Source: Ctena decussata (Eukaryota > Mollusca > Bivalvia > Lucinida > Lucinidae). Taken from it: DNA of 64,000 nt. The stretch spans positions 49,288,858-49,352,857 of the forward strand of contig OZ022503.1 in the NCBI GenBank assembly GCA_963989385.1, in the 5' to 3' direction. Under the pieces are notes generated by a model, which saw nothing but the letters and a program-made list of their open reading frames with translations, was not told where the DNA came from and did not search any database. The translations under genes and the position numbers were made by a program. Positions within the stretch are counted from its first letter, which is position 1, and the number at the start of each line of letters is the position of its first letter. Shown here in pieces: positions 57,685 to 64,000 of the stretch.

Positions 57685-58260
57685 TCTTATATCTGATTGA
57701 GTGCTGTATATTTTTCTGACCCAGAAACACCAATGGACGTAAGGTGATAGTACTGGGGCACTGGAGCACTGTTACATTTGTTGTTGTTCAAATTACCTCC
57801 TGACGGAGCACTGTACTGTTGCTAACAATGTTAACTTAGTAAGATATTTAATTTACCATACTGCTCTAGCAGACAAAGAACTTGAAAGGTTTCTTTAAGC
57901 ATTGTTCATTTCCTATATTTTCGTCTCTTTTTTTCACGTCTGTAGATAACAAGGTTCATGCAAAACAGGGTCAATTGACAAGGCAAAACAGGGTCTGATG
58001 ACAATTTTGAAATAGTTCTTGCTCATAAGCCACAAAACCATTGGTTGTTGTTGCCACAATGAGGTACTTCTGCCCAGATTATAGTATATGTCTCCCAACC
58101 TCCTTCAGCTTCGAGACAAAATTCAAATGAGCAAACTGCAGGAAGAGTGGGGTGTCACAAGTTAACTTCCTTGAGAAATAAAATGGCAACTGATGATATA
58201 AATCATGAACAAGTGAAAACGTTCTCTAGTTAATGTGAGTTTTTAATGATGATTCTGATA

Positions 58261-58470
58261 TAGTCAACTCTCGATATCTCAAAGTTGAAATTGATCCCAA
58301 ACTACAGATATCAAAAGGTCAATTTTCTTGTCCCAGAAAATTTACATTGGGATATCAATAGTTTGAGATATCAAGAATTGAAAATAGGAAATATGTTCAA
58401 AATATATATTTTTTTATATCAAAATGTACTTTGAGATATCAGTGCTCGAGATATCAAGAGTTGACTGATA
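58261..58470. mobile_element. Palindromic MITE with GATATC-rich arms
   Basis: TAGTCAACTCTCGATATCTC … GAGATATCAAGAGTTGACT termini, with further inverted TTTGAGATATCA blocks inside. Confidence 0.8.
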
Positions 58471-58689
58471 TTAATATTTATTATTTCACCCAAAAATATA
58501 TGTTCAGGCTTTCTAAATTCAAAACCTAAGCAGTGGTTTCCTATTAGAGTTCCTTTGTCTTTAAAAAATGTGGTGGCTCCATAACAAAATATGCTTTGGA
58601 CAATCAGCCATAAAAGTTTATGTTGTGGCACATCACCAGAACTCCCTTGCCAATGTAGTTCTTTTGAGGGGCTGAATGTAATTAACACT

Positions 58690-58870
58690 CAACAATGAAA
58701 TAATTTGCCAATATTGTGGATCCAACTGAGGTGGCTCATCATGAGCCACCTCATCTGGAGCTACACTGTTTGCCTCTAGTCTTCAAATTCTCAATATGAT
58801 ATAGCTTGGACAAAGTATTTTTGAAATTTTGCAGATTTAAATTCTGTTGTCTGATTTTTTTGCGCTTTAA
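58690..58870. mobile_element. Family I palindrome element
   Basis: GTGGATCCAACTGAGGTGGC / GAGCCACCTCATCTGGAGCT around CTCATCATGAG, followed by TACACTGTTTGCCTC, CAATATGATATAGCTTGGAC and GCGCTTTAAGAA. Confidence 0.78.
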
Positions 58871-59224
58871 GAATAAAGGACAATTTCACTATAGTTTTAA
58901 TGAGGGGCGAAAACCTGTCCTTTCATGGAAAATGAAAAGAAATAATTGTACCCCCATAAGAGGTCTGAAAAACTGAACCAGTTTCACTGAAACCAGTTTA
59001 TGGACAACTTTTTCTAAGATCATTAGAGAAAAGCAAACTCTTAACAGTGCAATGAAATTAGGAAACATCTTATAAAGTTGCTAATTTAATTCATCAAGCC
59101 GTCTCTGGTTCCAATATCAAAGAAGCCCATATATCAAAATCTATATACAATATGTGATCAAATTTTCATCCAATGTTATCAAACATACAAGCTGTGGCAA
59201 TGTGAAAATGGTGCTTTATACATA

Positions 59225-59300
59225 TGCAAACAGCAAAATCTCGGATCAGACTGCACATCCGTGCAGTCTGATCAGAGCTTTTGCTGTTTGCAAACACCAT
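59225..59300. repeat. Short palindrome related to the family A core
   Basis: GCAAACAGCAAAATCTCGGA…TCAGACTGCACATCCGTGCAGTCTGATCAGAGC…TTTTGCTGTTTGC. A complete hairpin of ~70 bp using the same TCTGATCAGA motif as family A. The rest of 58871-59625 shows no gene. Confidence 0.6.
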
Positions 59301-59629
59301 ATATGGGCCCTGCAAATTCTACTGGCTTATACTGATGGCACAAACTAGACTGCATGGATGCTTAGACTAGCCAGTGTCTTCATCATTTATGTTTGGCATG
59401 TACGTTTTTGCATGAAGAAGCCCATATGTGAAATAAAACTCAAATGCATTATTATGGTACAGAAGAAATCAACACATTGTATAGAAATGCATTTTATTTT
59501 TTGGGATTTTATCATTGTGTAGTAGCAAACTGAAAACAATAAAAGGGCTTTATGTTAGGTTTGTAACAGATTTGCAGGCCTTTACACATCAATTCAATCA
59601 CAAAATAAAAGCATCGAAAATGACTGTGT

Positions 59630-60228
59630 GATACCCCGCCACTGCAAACCTTTTTCACACACTGATTTTTCCAGATTTATGCATGTATATAGCCGGGGAG
59701 TCAGGGGGAGATAACTCCCATGGGTAAATTTGAGCATCACTGGAGGCTTTCATCACTCTGATCATTTGCTGAAAGTTTCAGAAAAATTGCTTCAAACTCT
59801 GATTTTATATGGAATTTTTCATGATTTTATACATGTATATAGTCCCAGGGCAGGGGCAGATAACCCCCGATGATAAAATTTCTGTGCTCATACAAAGCTT
59901 TTGTTACTTTGATCATGTTTGTGAAGTTTCATCATGATACTCCAAGTAGTAAAGGAACTAGAGGCCAGAAACCATTTTTTGTACATTGACAAGTGCCATA
60001 ACTCTGTCAGAAATTGACGAAATTTGCCCATTAACAATCCCAAGCTAGACGTTCTCGGTACAAATGCATATGCAAAATTTGAAGGAAATCCGATGATAAA
60101 TACTTAAGTTATCGAATGGAAATGAAGTGCAGACGGACGGACGTACATACTATGGACGGACGGGGGGACGGACACACAGACAGCCAACGTGAAAACATAA
60201 TACCACACCACTAACGTGTGGCGGGGTA
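59630..60228 (+). mobile_element. Tandem-core-type element 4
   Basis: 5' GTGTGATACCCCGCCACTG; two diverged units each with 'GATTTTxxCATGxATxTATACATGTATATAG…GGGGxAGATAACxCCC'; a GACGGACGGACGT run; 3' hairpin CCACACCACTAACGTGTGG followed by CGGGGTATAAAA. Same end architecture as elements 1-3. Confidence 0.72.
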
Positions 60229-60394
60229 TAAAAATGAAATTCATTCCTTATATTCCAACTTTGTATATCCCAAAGTCTTTTTGGTCAGCATAATCAATCA
60301 TACTACTACTGTCAGAGCACAGGACATTGATGTCTTATCAATACAATAAAAAAGAGCACCCACAAAGGCCCTAAACCCAATTTTAACTATATAG

Positions 60395-60515
60395 AAGCAC
60401 CGTAATATTGTCTTCCCACCTCTTCTTACTGTCTACCACTTCTTTTCCTGTCACTATGCCTTGCAGAATTGTCTTTGCTAAACCAGAAGACCTTGAGAAG
60501 TGCAAAACAAGTAGA
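60395..60515 (-). pseudogene. LINE RT C-terminal fragment
   Basis: Minus strand: HFSRSSGLAKTILQGIVTGK, then KKRWEDNIT, the same conserved tail as at 31965-32395. Very short; the surrounding minus-strand frame up to 60616 has unrelated sequence. Confidence 0.75.
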
Positions 60516-60969
60516 CAACAACATTTATCATCCACCCTATTTATATCTAATCTTTTTACAGATTCAACTACTTTTTTTTGGCACTTGAAGTATGACAGAC
60601 CAATTTCTTTTGACAACTTCTAAGTTCTTGTCCAACAACAAATTCCTTAGCTACTTGATTTGTATTTCACTTTGCCAGAACAACCCACTGACCAGCATGA
60701 TGTACCTGAAGTCAGACTATGTATCTATTTCTATTATAAATCATGTCGAGATGACATGAATATTTATGAATTAAGGTTACCAATTATCATCAATTTGTCT
60801 GAGCCTGGTGAGACAATCTTGTTTATAACTGATGCCTGCAGGTTTCACATAGAGGCCGCAAGGTGCTCCTTGTTTGGGTTATTTGGGTTGTGTGGTGCAA
60901 ACAGGGGGCTGCTCCACCTGATGATTCCATGCCAGTTTGGTAATAATCCAACAGTATGATCAGGAAATA

Positions 60970-61256
60970 TCCTAATGTGCTTAAATATTGGGGCACCTAA
61001 AAACCATTAATTTACCATCTGTGCTTAAGTATTGGGATACATGTACTTAAAAACCATAAATTTTCCATTTGAGCTTAAGTATCAGGACACCCAAAACCAT
61101 TAATTTTCCGTTTGTCCCGAATGGAAAATTTTTGGTTTTTAGGTGTCCCAATGCTTAAGCAAATTTAGGCAAAAGGAAAATTAATGGTTTTTAGGAAGTT
61201 ACTTAAGCATAAATGGAACATAACTGGTTTAAGGTGTCCAATATTTCAAGCACATA
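60970..61256. mobile_element. Compound cluster of family F palindromes
   Basis: CTTAAATATTGGGGCACC, CTTAAGTATTGGGATAC, CTTAAGTATCAGGACACC on one side and TTAGGTGTCCCAATGCTTAA, AAGGTGTCCAATATTTCAAG on the other; at least three partial copies run together. Confidence 0.75.
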
Positions 61257-61264
61257 AGGGTAGA

Positions 61265-61455
61265 GTTGTGTTGTGTTGTATTATTGCTTTACATCCACGG
61301 TAAACATCTATGGTCATGTCGTGACGGTCAGTTAATCTAACCACACTATACCTGTGCAGGCTTAGACTGCCTATGCAGTTAACCAGTACTAAGTGAACAT
61401 ACTTTCGCCAGTAACTGACAACTGCTCTTCTTGAATCAGCGGAAGGAAAAACTTC
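61265..61455 (-). mobile_element. Family B SINE, head missing
   Basis: ACATCCACGGTAAACATCTA … CCAGTAACTGACAACTGCTC … TTGAATCAGCGGAAGG; no tRNA head. Bases 61456-61875 show no gene. Confidence 0.78.
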
Positions 61456-61875
61456 GCCAACACCAACAGGATCTACACAGATAAAAACTATGTCCCTGCC
61501 TCTCCTTTCTCCTCCTCCCCCACCCCAACACCACCCAATTTAATTTTAGTGGTACAAACTTCTCCATCAAAAAAGAAACTATGTCATGTCTCCTGATTTA
61601 TGTTTAATGAAGAATTGACCAAACTGATCTTTTATCCTAAAATACTTCCATTGTCTAGAACTCTTATAAAATGCCTTTTTTTCCTGATCCAACTCCTACT
61701 TTTACTGAAACCATCCCCTCGAGCTGCTTTTAACAAAAGAACATTATGCTATTACTTTCTGCACCACATGAGACATTTAAAAACAATAAATACTGACATA
61801 TCTATCAGCTATAATTTTTACATAATAATAAAAGCCAAGTCTGTTAAGATATGACATAACATATTGCTAAAGATA

Positions 61876-62031
61876 TTCTTAAGAGCTTGGGTATTGGGGC
61901 ACCTAAAACCAGAACTTTTCCATTAATCAAAATTGGAAATTAATGGTTTTCAGTGTCCCAATGTAAAACCATTAATTTTCCATTTGCCCCAAATGGAAAA
62001 TTTATGGTTTTTAGGTATCCCAATATCTTAG
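61876..62031. mobile_element. Family F palindromic MITE, compound
   Basis: TTGGGGCACCTAAAACCAG … GGTTTTCAGTGTCCCAATG and a second half AAACCATTAATTTTCC…GGTTTTTAGGTATCCCAATA. Confidence 0.75.
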
Positions 62032-62284
62032 TTCAGTTCAGTTCAGTTCAATTCTCTTATCGACGTTACCCAAGTGGCTCAACGGTACAGAACCATAGTT
62101 GCACAGTCACTTGGCGCTGTGTGTCCATCCAAAATCTTAACACATTAGGAAATTCAAACACTCTGACATTTTAAAATGTGTTGTTGTTTTTGTTGTTGTT
62201 GCTTTCTCGTTCCATGAAAAGAAAACAACTTTCGCAACTTCCTGTTTGCTTCTAAACACTATGAAACCTTTCCAAAAAGGATAA

Positions 62285-62425
62285 TTTCCAATAATGAGCC
62301 ACCTCATCTGCATTTACAGTGTTTGCCCTCTCACCTTTGAATTTCAAGTTGATAATGCTCTGATGAAACATCTTTTGCTTTAATTTGCAGACATAAATAT
62401 TTAATCTGCTTTTTATGCTTCTAAC
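62285..62425. repeat. Family I half element
   Basis: ATGAGCCACCTCATCTGCAT … ACAGTGTTTGCCCTCTC … GACATAAATATTTAATCTGC. The left half is missing. Confidence 0.6.
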
Positions 62426-62493
62426 TAAAAAAATAATAATTTGTTTATTGGCTGCCATTAGCCAATAATGCATGCAACTGCGACTGCCCCATC

Positions 62494-62693
62494 AGTGCCC
62501 CAAATAAGAAAGGGTAAATGGTATAATTTAGGGATAATTTTGGATATTTCTCCATAAAACCATATTTGTGACCCCTCATAAGAACCGTCTCAGAGAGACG
62601 GTTCTAATGAGTGGTCACAACATATGTTTTTGTTGAAATATAAGAATAATTATCTTTGAATTACCTTTAATACTCCCTCTTATCTGTAGTTCT
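62494..62693. mobile_element. Family E MITE with 5-bp target duplication
   Basis: CAGTGCCCCAAATAAGAAAG … CTCTTATCTGTAGTTCTG with inner palindrome GAACCGTCTCAGAGAGACGG. CCCAT is repeated on both sides. Bases 62699-63456 show no gene. Confidence 0.86.
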
Positions 62694-63456
62694 GCCCATC
62701 TTGCGTTGATAATAAGTTTACTGTAAAAAGCTCTTACTGTTCGCACAGAAAATGCAAACAGAGCAAACCCAGACCTCGCTGCTCCTTGTCAGGGTCAACA
62801 CTGTCTGCCATTCCAGCAGCATTTTTTCTAGACGAATTACTGCACTAATAAACCAAACTGCTCAAATTTTACTACCGTAATGACCCTAAAATTTCATACA
62901 CCCGAAATTATTGTTAAAAAATTCGTAGAAAGTGGAAGTATAGTACACGCTCCATCTTCTGAATGTGTTCTCTGCTCTTGTAGGAACTCTTTTAATTTTA
63001 ATTTTACACACATTAACGCAAAATTAATGATGCTTACATTATAGACTCTGATCTGAGTCTACAATGTTTGATCAGACTTGTCTGTCTGAACATTTAGGAT
63101 CATTATGGTACTGTTACAGTGTATATTTTAGGTGTCCAAATTTTCAGTATTTTTATGGTACTGCTGAAAGACTATTTACTTTAAGTAGACATGAAAATGG
63201 TGTTTTCTTTCAATGTCTCCATGAAAATTAAATTGACAGAATACAGAAAAAAAGCTTTTTATTAAAATTGGCTTGTATTATTACAAAATATGAGCAGTCC
63301 TTCTGGCAACACTTTTTAGATAAACAAACCGATAATAAAAGCACCTCATATTTCATCATAAAACCTAGGTTTCAGACTAAATTTTGCAATATGTAATATT
63401 GATTTAAAAGGAAACAATTCTGTAATACTTCGATCCTCACAACAATACTGCACAAT

Positions 63457-63730
63457 CAGAGCTCCAGATAAGAAAGGGTAAGAGGGATAAGTCAGAGATA
63501 ATTTTACTTATCTCTCGAAGAAAACGTATGTTGAGACCCCTCATTAGAACCAACTTTGTGGGACAGTGCAAATGGGGGTCACAATAAGTGAAACGTAAGT
63601 TGTGACCCCTCATAAGAACCATCTTGGCAAGACAATTCTAATGAGGGGTCATAATATATGTTTTATATGGAGAAATACAGGAAATTATCCTAAAATTAGC
63701 CATGTTACCCCTCCTTATCTGCTGCACTGC
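63457..63730. mobile_element. Family E MITE, enlarged by internal duplication
   Basis: CAGAGCTCCAGATAAGAAAG … CCTTATCTGCTGCACTG. The inner 'TGTTGAGACCCCTCATTAGAACC…' hairpin is present twice, making it ~70 bp longer than other copies. No clear 5-bp duplication. Bases 63731-64000 show nothing certain. Confidence 0.8.
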
Positions 63731-64000
63731 TGAGAAAGCTGTATCTTCCCTGCAGATATGTCGGGTCTCCCTATTTTTGAGTGAGACACTCATTTCTGCA
63801 TCAAAAACCTCAGTTTACAAACTATCTCCCTACTTTCTTCTTTCAAGTAAGTTTATGTAAATTTAAGAGAGCCATTATGCCCTGTACTGCTGTGCTACAA
63901 ACACCGTATATCTGATGTGGTAGCACTGAAGCTACATTTCTGTAAAATGTCAGGCTTTTTCAGCCTTTTGGCTAGTACATTGTCAGTTGTTGAATATTCT

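Noticed and set aside
63955..63990. U2 snRNA-like CAGCCTTTTGGCTA near the window end
   Set aside because: Only this 14-nt hairpin matches; the branch-site-recognition region expected next to it is absent.

Overview
The window looks like intergenic, repeat-packed nuclear DNA of a bivalve mollusc, most likely a venerid-type clam. This is inferred from the style of the dispersed repeats (palindromic families, tRNA-headed SINEs, tandem-core elements ending in a GC-rich hairpin); no rRNA or mitochondrial marker fixes the species. Base composition is AT-rich and coding density is very low.

I can support only one host protein gene: an intronless class A (rhodopsin-like) G-protein-coupled receptor on the plus strand at 12711-13919, probably a neuropeptide-type receptor, with several non-canonical signature residues.

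The largest mobile element is a Penelope-like retroelement (PLE) at 24324-28410 on the minus strand. It has a reverse transcriptase plus GIY-YIG endonuclease reading frame broken by two in-frame stops, a pair of ~790-bp LTR-like arms in inverted orientation, a short tail, and a perfect 12-bp target-site duplication. Each arm holds a small hairpin resembling a hammerhead-ribozyme core. Other coding relics are a mariner (DD34D) transposase piece at 31513-31755 and two minus-strand LINE 3' fragments (31965-32395, 60395-60515).

The rest is layered non-autonomous repeats. Region by region: 1-12000 carries palindromic 'GAGCCGCGACACGAG' elements, SINEs and MITEs. 12000-14500 is the receptor locus. 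15600-16290 is a three-level nest of retroposons, each with its own target duplication. 17400-19700 is a large inverted-repeat element. 24300-28420 is the PLE. 30400-34750 has two direct copies of an unclassified ~0.75-kb repeat with mariner and LINE debris between them. 36000-37600 is a foldback element interrupted by a retroposon. 43900-54000 is dominated by minisatellites (51-bp, ~111-bp and ~47-bp units) and by tandem-core elements with ~146- to 166-bp units, two of them nested inside other elements. 54000-64000 is MITEs, foldbacks and another tandem-core element.

Nesting lets several elements be ordered in time and their ends fixed without alignment: SINE-like units leave 8-13 bp duplications, one MITE family leaves 5-bp duplications, and the tandem-core elements insert without an evident duplication, which points to a Helitron-like mechanism.
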